From NCBI GenBank assembly GCA_002343185.1, contig DDRT01000004.1:62535-113661 (forward strand): DNA of 51,127 nucleotides, given 5' to 3'. Positions 17,805 through 25,889 of this stretch are shown in pieces (position 1 is the first letter of the stretch; every line of letters begins with the position of its first letter). The notes below the pieces were generated by a model. The model had not been told where the DNA came from, did no database searches, and saw only the letters and a list, made by a program, of their open reading frames with translations. The stretch comes from Deltaproteobacteria bacterium UBA2409. GTDB lineage: Bacteria > Bdellovibrionota_C > UBA2361 > DDRT01. The position numbers and the translations under genes are program-made.

Positions 17805-18563
17805 TCAATAGCCTGAACGGTTACTCTCTACTGATAAATCTATGCCTTCTTCCTCTTCTTCACTTGATTGCTTTTTCAGCGACCCAGGAGCTCCTGGAAG
17901 ATCTCTAGGGATGAATTCTATACTTTGAGCGTATCTTCTATGCCCTTCTATTAATGGAATATCGAGGATGATGCCCTGAGCTGAGATTCTGCGTGGCTCT
18001 AAGCCTAGGGCTACAAGATAATCTCCTATAGCGCGGGATCTTCTTCTATTAAGATAGTTCGGATAGCTGGCCTTTGGGTCATTACTTTGAACGTACGAGA
18101 CAATACCAAACCGTGACCAGGGAACTCTATTTTTATTAAGTCTATAGATCTCACCTAATACCGCTCTACCTTCAGGGCTAAGCTCTACATCATCTGATCT
18201 AAAAAAGAGATCACTTGGAAAAATATCTCTGCCTGGATGAAGGGCTGCTCTTCTTCTTAACTGCTCTTCAAGAATCCTTTGAGCGTAAGCTGAAGCCCGA
18301 GCTTCCTTAATATCTGACTGAAGAAGTAAAAGCTCTTCTTCAAGTCGATCCTGCATCATTCCTCTAAAACCACCTGCTATCGCACCAACTCCAAGGCCGA
18401 TCGCTGCTCCAGGCCCAGTGCCAGCACCAACCTGAAATCCTGTAACTGCTCCACTAATAGCGCCAGTTGTTCCACCCTGAAGTGTTCCAACAAACTGCTT
18501 ATCTGGCCCAGGTTTTGGTGAACAGCCAATTACAAGAACTAAAAGAAAAAGTACCCCTTTCAT
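17805..18563 (-). CDS. OmpA-like lipoprotein with glycine zipper
   Basis: A lipoprotein signal with lipobox VIGC is followed by a glycine-zipper segment (about residues 28-70, GAISGAVTGFQVGAGTGPGAA). A helical stretch comes next, then an OmpA-like peptidoglycan-binding domain whose signature is NRRRSRAIGDYLVALGL. The C-terminus is acidic (EEEEE). It is the last gene of fabD-M23-M16-M16-OmpA and overlaps the preceding M16 gene by 4 bp. It probably tethers the outer membrane to the wall; its link with the peptidases is from context. Confidence 0.82.
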   Translation of the reverse strand: MKGVLFLLVLVIGCSPKPGPDKQFVGTLQGGTTGAISGAVTGFQVGAGTGPGAAIGLGVGAIAGGFRGMMQDRLEEELLLLQSDIKEARASAYAQRILEEQLRRRAALHPGRDIFPSDLFFRSDDVELSPEGRAVLGEIYRLNKNRVPWSRFGIVSYVQSNDPKASYPNYLNRRRSRAIGDYLVALGLEPRRISAQGIILDIPLIEGHRRYAQSIEFIPRDLPGAPGSLKKQSSEEEEEGIDLSVESNRSGY

Positions 18564-19915
18564 TTTAGGTAGAATACCTCATCAAACCGCCCTTCGAATA
18601 TAGGTAAATCTGGGAAGGTACTTCTTATTGAAGAGAGCGCAGAATCGTTTCCAACAACCACTATCACTGAGCTTTCAGGGCTCCACCACTTATTAGCCAT
18701 CTCTAGAACATCTTCGCTAGTAACTTGAGGGACAAGTTTTGCGTACATAGAGTCGAAGGATTCTGGGACTCTTAGCATATTTTGAGCTGCTTTTCGTGCA
18801 AGGGTTGTTTCAGGTGTTTCAAACTTGAATACAAATGAATTAATCAAGCTATCCTGGTTCCTTTTTAATTCAACTTGGTCAACAGGTTCGCTCTTTAAGC
18901 GATTGACCTCCATAAAAGCGAGCTTGAGAGCTTCCCCGACAGATTCATTCTTAGTCTGAAACCCAATAATATTTGTTCCAACTGTAAGCCCTGGAATTGT
19001 GCCTCCATAAACAGAGTAAGCAAGCCCTGCTTTAGCTCTAATACTTTGCATCAGTCTGCTACCAAAACCTCCAAAACCTAAAATACTGTTTAGTACTTCT
19101 ACCTTAAATCTATCCTCATGCCCCCTTGGCAAACTAAATTCGCCAACAAATACAGATGCCTGTTTTGAATCTACCTGAACAAAATAGATACCATCCTTAG
19201 GTTCACTTACAGGGGGTATAGGTAGATGTTTTGGTTTTACATTTGTCCACTGACTTTCAAGTTGATCAAGAAATTCTCTAAGTTCATCTGTGTCTAAGTT
19301 TCCAGTGACCACCATCAGGGCATCATCTTTAGATATTAGACCCGTGTAGCTATTCCAAAGATCATCAATCACTATATTTTCGAGATCCTTTGAGGATAAA
19401 GATCTACCGTAAATAGAGTCTTTGTATAGAACTGAGTTAAAAGTAATCTTTGCTATGGAGTCTGGCTTGTCTTTTCTCCTTCTTATTGCATCTAAAGATT
19501 GTCTTTTTAGAAGTTCAAAACGATCAGGATCAAAGGTTGGATTCGTTACGACTGAGATAAACAATGGATAAACTTCTTTAAAATCATCAGCAAGGCATGA
19601 GAAGCTTATCGTTCCATACTCTTCCCCAAAGGCACTGCTAATATCAGCAGCTAACTCTTTCTGCCTTCTTTCGAACTCCTGAGGAGATAGACCTTTAACT
19701 CCACCGGTTGCTAGAAGTGCTCCCATAAGCTCTGTCACTCCAGGCTTTTGCTCCCAAAGGGAGCCACCAGGAATGTAAAGAGTAGCTTGAACTAATGGAT
19801 TCTCCTCATCTTGAATATAAAGAACTTTAACTTCTCCGGATTGAATAACTTTAGGAGATTCAGGTACAAAAGATTTGGAACAGGCAAAGAGAAAGATTAT
19901 CAAAAAATATCTCAT
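18560..19915 (-). CDS. M16-like lipoprotein lacking the HxxEH motif
   Basis: Starts MRYFLIIFLFACSKSF, a lipoprotein signal with lipobox LFAC. The body follows the M16 peptidase fold, with the N-terminal segment VQATLYIPGGSLWEQKPGVTEL and a late RAKAGLAYSVYGG-like motif. Where the catalytic partner has HxxEH, this one reads ELMGALLATGG, so the zinc site is absent. In known bacterial and mitochondrial M16 systems an inactive subunit pairs with an active one; the adjacent gene at 19912 supplies it. The two overlap by 4 bp. Confidence 0.88.
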   Translation of the reverse strand: MRYFLIIFLFACSKSFVPESPKVIQSGEVKVLYIQDEENPLVQATLYIPGGSLWEQKPGVTELMGALLATGGVKGLSPQEFERRQKELAADISSAFGEEYGTISFSCLADDFKEVYPLFISVVTNPTFDPDRFELLKRQSLDAIRRRKDKPDSIAKITFNSVLYKDSIYGRSLSSKDLENIVIDDLWNSYTGLISKDDALMVVTGNLDTDELREFLDQLESQWTNVKPKHLPIPPVSEPKDGIYFVQVDSKQASVFVGEFSLPRGHEDRFKVEVLNSILGFGGFGSRLMQSIRAKAGLAYSVYGGTIPGLTVGTNIIGFQTKNESVGEALKLAFMEVNRLKSEPVDQVELKRNQDSLINSFVFKFETPETTLARKAAQNMLRVPESFDSMYAKLVPQVTSEDVLEMANKWWSPESSVIVVVGNDSALSSIRSTFPDLPIFEGRFDEVFYLK

Positions 19916-21360
19916 CTAATCTCTCCTACTGTTCTTCCAGATTTTACAAGATATCTTCTTGCCGCATCTGTAACATCATTCTTTTCAGTTTTTAGAACTC
20001 TATCAAGCCAGATTAAAAGATCATCCCAGCCTCCAAAGCCAAGCTTACTTTGGGTTAATATCCTCCCAAGACCGGTAGTATCACTCATTAAATTCACAAT
20101 CTCTCGTGCTGTTGATCTTTTGGCGATCGTAAGAGCCTCTTCATCAAAGCCTCTTTGAAGAACATCTTTTAAAACTCTATCAAACTCATCTAGCACAAAT
20201 TGATTCGAGTATCCTTTTTTTGGTGTAAGAGCGAAGGTCATTAAATTCGGAAAAATTATTCCAGGAGCTTCAGAGTAGGATATAGAGCTCACGATTCCAG
20301 ATTTCTCAACAAGTTCCTGGTAAAGAGGACTTAATGTGCTTCCTGCTAGGATCTCACCTGCTAAAGATAGGCTCACATCATCAGGATGAGGATAAGCAAC
20401 CTTCTTGTATCCAATATATATAACAGGAGATCCAATATCATTAAGCACAACGCTTCTCTCCTCAATTTGTAGAGGCTCTTTCGGGATTATTTCTGCCTTA
20501 ACTTCCCCACCAGGTAGCGCTCCAAAATATCTCTCAATTATATTAAGATCGTCCTTGGTGACATCGCCGATTAAAGCCAGTGCCATATTCTTTGGCACAT
20601 AAAATCGCTCATGAAACTCCTCCATATCAGTTGCCGTGAGAGATAAAATGTCTTCGTCAAATCCTATTACCGGAAGTCTATATGGGTGAATCTTAAAAGC
20701 TTCTAAAAGAAACTTCTCATAAAGTGTTCCATTGGGAGAATCATCTGTTCTTGTTCTTCTCTCTTCTCTAACAACTTCTCTTTCCTGATAGAACTGGCGC
20801 ATTACTGGATTTAAAATCCTGTCAGCCTCAAGCTCAGCCCAAAATTCAAAATATCTCTTGGGAAGTTTTATATAGTAAGTAGTAAACTCCTTGTCAGTTG
20901 AGGCATTTAAACCAGCTTCTCCTCTCTCCTCAAACACAGTGGTAAAAGCATCTGGAACCCAGATAGCTTGAAGCTCCTGATGTATAGCCTCCCATCTCTC
21001 TTTGTCTTTTTTTGAAAAACTAGTTGCTGCTTTTGATCTAGAGGCGATAACTTCGAGTTCATCTAAAAGAATCTTCTCCCTCTCGTAATCCTTAGTACCT
21101 AATGTCTTAGTACCCTTAAACGCCATATGCTCAAGCATATGAGAGATCCCGGTTTTTGGTCTTACCTCATCTACTCCACCAACACGAACAGTCAGAACAG
21201 CAGCAAATACTGGGGCTGTACCTTTTGGTAGCACTAAAACAGAAAGACCATTTTCTAGTGTTTTAGTCGTAGCTCTACTTAAGATCTTACTTACTGCTTC
21301 CCTTGAACCTTCAGCAAAACACAAACTTGCTGTTAATATAACGCAAAATAGGATTCTCAT
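19912..21360 (-). CDS. Zinc peptidase, M16 family (active subunit)
   Basis: A 482-residue protein with a cleavable-looking signal peptide (MRILFCVILTASLCFAEG), so probably periplasmic. The inverted zinc motif HMLEH (HxxEH) is at about residue 83, with acidic residues in the segment ELEADRILNP that can provide the third ligand. The second M16 half is present (PVIYIGYKKVAYPHPDD). It overlaps the M23 gene by 4 bp upstream and the inactive M16 gene by 4 bp downstream, suggesting a heterodimer. Confidence 0.93.
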   Translation of the reverse strand: MRILFCVILTASLCFAEGSREAVSKILSRATTKTLENGLSVLVLPKGTAPVFAAVLTVRVGGVDEVRPKTGISHMLEHMAFKGTKTLGTKDYEREKILLDELEVIASRSKAATSFSKKDKERWEAIHQELQAIWVPDAFTTVFEERGEAGLNASTDKEFTTYYIKLPKRYFEFWAELEADRILNPVMRQFYQEREVVREERRTRTDDSPNGTLYEKFLLEAFKIHPYRLPVIGFDEDILSLTATDMEEFHERFYVPKNMALALIGDVTKDDLNIIERYFGALPGGEVKAEIIPKEPLQIEERSVVLNDIGSPVIYIGYKKVAYPHPDDVSLSLAGEILAGSTLSPLYQELVEKSGIVSSISYSEAPGIIFPNLMTFALTPKKGYSNQFVLDEFDRVLKDVLQRGFDEEALTIAKRSTAREIVNLMSDTTGLGRILTQSKLGFGGWDDLLIWLDRVLKTEKNDVTDAARRYLVKSGRTVGEIR

Positions 21361-22712
21361 TGCGCCTCAATTGCAGCTTCAAGTGCAGCTCTTGCTCTCA
21401 TCTGCTCTTCAACAAAGTTAATTTTTGCTGTTATGTGATCTTCCATCCATCTTGCATCCCACCATTCAATCGGATTAACAGAAGTATTAAAGAGCCGAAC
21501 TTCAAAATGAAGATGATCCCCTCCCGCAAGTCCTGTATCACCTGAAAGGCCAATTCTGGAGCCACTTGCTACTCTGTCATCTTTTTTAACCAAGATAGAA
21601 GAAAGATGCCCATATAGGGTAAAAATGCCTATTCCATGATCAATAATTACTGTGTTTCCGTAAATTCCAAAATCATCAGCGAAAACAACCTTTCCTGATG
21701 CAGCAGCAACAACTGGCATCATCGCAGTACCAGCAAGATCGATCCCTTCATGAACGGACTCACTAACAATTTCTTTATTGAAGAGATACTCTCGCTGCTC
21801 AAAGAAGCTTGATCTGTTTGAGCCTGCCATTGGCCTTTGAAGTGTTGTTTCAAAGCTCCTGTTCGGCTCTGAGACAGATAAGATCTCATGTAATTTCTCC
21901 TTCAATTGAGCTCTATAGGTTTCATTAATCCACTTAAACTGCTCAATTTTTGAGCCTGGAGCTTTAGATAGCTTCTCAGTAGCACTGGTCAAGAAAGCTT
22001 CAGAGAGATTTATAGGAGCCTTTGGAAATTTTCTTCTTATTACTCTGTAAGGAAAGTTAATTCTAGTTTCAGCCCCTACAGAATTCCTGGCAAATACATA
22101 TGGATTTTCTCCAGACCAAAATGCAGGAATTGCAAAGAATGAAAAATAAAGATTACTAAAGGCAGAAAGTCTCTTATCAATAGAGCCAGCTTGAAATCCT
22201 TTATACTCCTCTTCCCCAACCCTTACCCCAACTTCACTAGATGGGCTACCAGTTACAAGAAAAAAAACAAGCTCTATCCCTCCCTGGTTTACGTTCTGCA
22301 TTGGAGTAATAATCTCTACCCTTGATTTTCGAAAATCCACTGGCAGAGTAATAGACAGCTCACCCTTGTTACTAAAGAAAGCATTATCAAAAGCTACAGC
22401 CGTAATTGTAACTTCACCCTCTCTTAAAAGTAGATCCTTTGCATTAATTCTAAATTCTCCTTTAGACGACTTAATAGTTCCGATATCGGTTCTCCTTCCC
22501 CCTTGTTCTACTCGCAAGAGAATGGAGTCAACCGTGTTATGAATTTCTTTGGCTTGAACTCCAATTACAACTTCGTCCTGGCCTAAACCCTTTGGAACTC
22601 CTGTTAAAGCTACCTCAGGAGGCGTTCGATCAAAAAAAACACTTATTGGTGTCCAGTAATAACCAACTGTTCCAATGAAAATTAGGGTTAAAACTAATAA
22701 CAGTTTTTTCAT
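21357..22712 (-). CDS. M23-family metallopeptidase, membrane-anchored
   Basis: A 451-residue protein with an N-terminal membrane anchor (MKKLLLVLTLIFIGTVGYYW), beta-rich domains, and a C-terminal LytM/M23 domain with HEGIDLAG, YGHLSSI and the zinc motif HLHFEV. All metal ligands are present, so it is probably an active peptidoglycan endopeptidase facing the periplasm. It overlaps fabD and the M16 gene by 4 bp each. The long N-terminal part may regulate access to the catalytic groove. Confidence 0.92.
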   Translation of the reverse strand: MKKLLLVLTLIFIGTVGYYWTPISVFFDRTPPEVALTGVPKGLGQDEVVIGVQAKEIHNTVDSILLRVEQGGRRTDIGTIKSSKGEFRINAKDLLLREGEVTITAVAFDNAFFSNKGELSITLPVDFRKSRVEIITPMQNVNQGGIELVFFLVTGSPSSEVGVRVGEEEYKGFQAGSIDKRLSAFSNLYFSFFAIPAFWSGENPYVFARNSVGAETRINFPYRVIRRKFPKAPINLSEAFLTSATEKLSKAPGSKIEQFKWINETYRAQLKEKLHEILSVSEPNRSFETTLQRPMAGSNRSSFFEQREYLFNKEIVSESVHEGIDLAGTAMMPVVAAASGKVVFADDFGIYGNTVIIDHGIGIFTLYGHLSSILVKKDDRVASGSRIGLSGDTGLAGGDHLHFEVRLFNTSVNPIEWWDARWMEDHITAKINFVEEQMRARAALEAAIEAQ

Positions 22713-23563
22713 AACGAATAATTCTCTCTAGGAAATTCAGGATTAATCTTTTTCAAAAGACCAGATAATACTGAGCCATTTCCAAACTCAATTGCCTTTT
22801 CCACATTGTACTCTTTTAATGCTTCCTCTACTGATTCTACCCATCTAACTCGACCACAAACCTGCTGAATTAAAAGTGCTCTTATCTCTTCAGGAGAGCT
22901 AGTTGCTCGAGCTGTCACGTTAGAAATAACTGGAAACTCTGGTTCGTCTATCTCAAGCTCAGCAAGAACTTTGGCTAACTTTTCTTGTGCAGGCTTCATC
23001 AGACTTGAATGAAATGGAGCACTAACAGCCAGTGGTATAATCTTTACTTTTTGCTCTTTAGCGCGCTCAGTAAATCTGGCAAGTCCAACGGTTGAGCCAG
23101 CAATAACAATTTGCCCAGGAGCATTTACATTAGCAATTTCAGCATCATTTTTTAAAAGCTCTTCAACCTCACTCTCTGATCTTCCTAAAACAGCGATCAT
23201 CCCACCTTCACCAACAGGAACGGCTTCTTGCATAAATTTCCCCCTTAGATGGACAACCTCAACTGCTGCTTCAAATGTTATAGCTCCAGCAGCCACAAGG
23301 GCTGAGTACTCACCAAGACTGTGTCCTGCTGCAACACTTGGGGCTTCGCCACCTTTTTGGATCCACTCTCTATAGGCAGCCACACTAGCTGTAAGAATGG
23401 CAGGCTGAGCTATCGCTGTATTTGTAAGCTCCGCTTCAGGACCCTCGCTCATAAGTTTACTTAGCGAAAACCCTAAAACGGAGTCAGCTCTTTCGACTAA
23501 CTCACCACCTTTCATCCCAACACTTTGTGACCCCTGACCTGGAAATAATGCAAAGAAACTCAT
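22709..23563 (-). CDS. fabD: Malonyl CoA-ACP transacylase
   Basis: Loads malonyl groups onto ACP for fatty-acid synthesis. The nucleophile motif GHSLGEYSALVAAG, the oxyanion FPGQGSQ segment and the catalytic His in APFHSSLMKPA are all present in 284 residues. It is unusual in being first in an operon of cell-wall and envelope peptidases rather than next to fabH/fabG. The Shine-Dalgarno is weak. Confidence 0.95.
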   Translation of the reverse strand: MSFFALFPGQGSQSVGMKGGELVERADSVLGFSLSKLMSEGPEAELTNTAIAQPAILTASVAAYREWIQKGGEAPSVAAGHSLGEYSALVAAGAITFEAAVEVVHLRGKFMQEAVPVGEGGMIAVLGRSESEVEELLKNDAEIANVNAPGQIVIAGSTVGLARFTERAKEQKVKIIPLAVSAPFHSSLMKPAQEKLAKVLAELEIDEPEFPVISNVTARATSSPEEIRALLIQQVCGRVRWVESVEEALKEYNVEKAIEFGNGSVLSGLLKKINPEFPRENYSL

Positions 23564-23690
23564 GGTTTAAGAGAGTACTTTTAATTGGATTTAGTCACAA
23601 GGGAGTTGAGCATTGATGTCTGTCGTATTTACCAAGTATTTTATCAAATGATTGTATTGGGCATTTTTTGAATATACAAGAGAAAGGTTC

Positions 23691-23857
23691 ATTCTCTGTG
23701 GTCTTGGCGTTCTCTATGGTTCAATAATATAATCTTAGAAGCTGAATGACTCATTTCGAGGTCCTCGATAAGTATTTCTGTAACTTCAACGTTCTTTAAT
23801 TAACCACGAAGATCACTAAGAACACAAAGGGGAAAGGCTAATTCTCTGTGGTCTTTT
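23691..23857. repeat. Dispersed inverted element (CACAGAG family), copy B
   Basis: This is the reverse-orientation homologue of 8466-8608: its reverse complement shares GTGTTCTTAGTG, GTGGTTAAT, GAAGTTACAGAA, TCGAGGACCTCGAAATGA and TATTGAACCA. An extra TTCTCTGTGGTCTT block sits at the right end. It occupies most of the 329-bp gap between fabD and the O-antigen-ligase-like gene; no gene was seen there. Confidence 0.7.
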
Positions 23858-23892
23858 GGTTTAAAATAACTTACTTAGAATCTTAATTGTGA

Positions 23893-24954
23893 CTAATTGC
23901 TTTGATTAGCTTTTTCGAGCCTTGCAATCTCGCCTGCTCCAAGTCCCAGAACGAACAGAGTCATAAGATAAACTTTACTATCACCAAAATTATACTCCAC
24001 TAGTCCTGCTACCTGGCTTGAGATTATAGCTAAAGCATAGGGAAGCGTTTCTCTGTGCTTAAGGAATGTTTTGATTGCAAAAAATATAAACCAACAAAAT
24101 GCTAAGAGCCCCAAAAAACCATTTTCAACTAAGATATTAATAGCATTATTATGGAAGTGAGAAAGTTCTTTGGGGATTCTTTCTGAATACTCCCTAATAA
24201 TTCTTCCATTATCAAAACCAACCCCAAGCGGATTACGCTGAATAAGATTCCAGGCAACTTCCCACATCTCTTTCCTACCACCAGGATCCAGGAAATCATG
24301 CTCAAGTGAGTAGAGTCTATTTTGTACCTGTGGGGATAAAATTCCTACACCAATAGTTAGTGAAATTAGAACAGCTAAAAGAGCAAATTTTTTTCTAACA
24401 ACTGCTAAGAGAAAAACTGAGAATATTACCCCAAGCCATGGGCCACGTTTCAGGTTCAATATTAAGGATGGGACAAACCCGAGAAGAGTCGGCGCAGTAT
24501 GAACCCCTAAACCAACAATTAATGGGATAAATAATGCTAGCTGACCAGCTTCACTTATCTGCCCTAAAAAAATTCTTGGAACCCAAAAAGGGAATAAGGA
24601 GTTTAATATCGTGTTGAAAGAAGCAATACCAAATCCGATCGCTAGAGCCTTTATAATCTCCTTCGATCCATTTTTGACCACATAGTCACGAAGTAGAAAG
24701 ACTAGCATTCCATAAAAAAACAGCGATGTGATTTCACGTAAGCTTTCTTTCAGGGTTAAACTAAAAAGTGTAGTTACCCCGATAACACAAGAGAACAATA
24801 AAAACGCCTCAGGAATTCCCGGGGCGTAATTTCTATAACTCTTCTCTTTAAATTCTTGAAAAAGAAAGAGCATTAACAGAGGAACCAAAAATATATAAGC
24901 TATAGATAGCTTTAGTGGTACAAAGAGAGCACAAAAAAGCAATAAATATCTCAT
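23893..24954 (-). CDS. O-antigen ligase/polymerase-like membrane protein
   Basis: A 353-residue polytopic inner-membrane protein with about ten hydrophobic segments. The Wzy/WaaL-type periplasmic motif is visible late in the protein: GVGFDNGRII ... SHFHNNAINILVENGFLGLLAF, with the family-typical H(F/S)HN and NG(F)LG. It overlaps oleD by 4 bp and is co-directional, so it belongs to the ole transcript. A role for a glycan polymerase or ligase with olefin genes is not obvious and is notable. Alternative: a ligase for another surface polymer. Confidence 0.8.
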   Translation of the reverse strand: MRYLLLFCALFVPLKLSIAYIFLVPLLMLFLFQEFKEKSYRNYAPGIPEAFLLFSCVIGVTTLFSLTLKESLREITSLFFYGMLVFLLRDYVVKNGSKEIIKALAIGFGIASFNTILNSLFPFWVPRIFLGQISEAGQLALFIPLIVGLGVHTAPTLLGFVPSLILNLKRGPWLGVIFSVFLLAVVRKKFALLAVLISLTIGVGILSPQVQNRLYSLEHDFLDPGGRKEMWEVAWNLIQRNPLGVGFDNGRIIREYSERIPKELSHFHNNAINILVENGFLGLLAFCWFIFFAIKTFLKHRETLPYALAIISSQVAGLVEYNFGDSKVYLMTLFVLGLGAGEIARLEKANQSN

Positions 24955-25889
24955 AATGCTTTCTTTAAACCTTCATCTATACTAAGTGAAGGTTCAAATC
25001 CAAGCTCCTTTCTTGCAGCAGATATATCAAAATAGTGGTGAGTACTCATCTCCTCCACTAAAAATCTGGTCAACTTTGGCTCTTTTTTAGTGATTCCTGA
25101 TAAAAACTCAGATACAGAGGCTAAAAAATATGCAAGCTTTGGATGAACCACTCGTTTACTTAATGATAAGCCTTTTGATTGAAGGATCTGTTCAATAAAT
25201 CTCCAAAGAGGATACGGCTCACCTTGAGAGATAAAGTATACCCTATTTCGCGAGTTAGGGTTTTTAATTAGAGCTTCCATTGCCAAGACGTGTGCACTGA
25301 CACAGTCATCTATGTAGGAAAAATCTGCCAGATTCTCCTTTCTTCCAATACGCTTAAGTTTGCTTCCTTTCTCTAAAATTGTAGGAATTAAATTCGTGTC
25401 ACCTGGACCAAATATAAGATGTGGCCTTAACGCTATTGTTTTTAGCCTTGTCTCTCTTAGAACCATTCTTTCTGCAATCGATTTTGTTTCAGGATAATGT
25501 GCAAGATATTTTTCAGGATAAGGAATTCTTTCATCAACCAGCTCAAGGTCATTTCCGCTTGCAATCACACTTGGAGAGCTTGTGTACACAAACCTATCTA
25601 CTCCACTTTTTGCAGCTAAATCTAATAGATTTTTAGTACCCTCTACATTTGTTTTATAGAATTCTTCTCTATCTCCCCACATTCCAACTTTTGCTGCGGT
25701 ATGAAAGATGCCATCAATAGGAAGAAACTCTGTTAGCGAGTTGAGTTTTTCAAGACTAATAGCTATGTGCTTAGTAGGAAGTGGGTCAGCTCTTCTTGAA
25801 ACACCTATTACCTCATTGCCATCCTTGAGTAACCTTTCAGTCAGAGCACGTCCCAAGAATCCGGTTGAACCAGTAACAAGAAATCTCAT
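24951..25889 (-). CDS. oleD: OleD-type NADPH-dependent 2-alkyl-3-ketoalkanoate reductase
   Basis: An extended short-chain dehydrogenase of 312 residues with the N-terminal Rossmann motif VTGSTGFLGRAL and the catalytic Tyr/Lys in HYPETKSIAERM. Its closest known roles are 3-beta-HSD-like epimerases and OleD. Position downstream of oleA-oleBC identifies it as OleD, which reduces the beta-keto acid made by OleA. It has 4-bp overlaps with both neighbours. Confidence 0.88.
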   Translation of the reverse strand: MRFLVTGSTGFLGRALTERLLKDGNEVIGVSRRADPLPTKHIAISLEKLNSLTEFLPIDGIFHTAAKVGMWGDREEFYKTNVEGTKNLLDLAAKSGVDRFVYTSSPSVIASGNDLELVDERIPYPEKYLAHYPETKSIAERMVLRETRLKTIALRPHLIFGPGDTNLIPTILEKGSKLKRIGRKENLADFSYIDDCVSAHVLAMEALIKNPNSRNRVYFISQGEPYPLWRFIEQILQSKGLSLSKRVVHPKLAYFLASVSEFLSGITKKEPKLTRFLVEEMSTHHYFDISAARKELGFEPSLSIDEGLKKAL

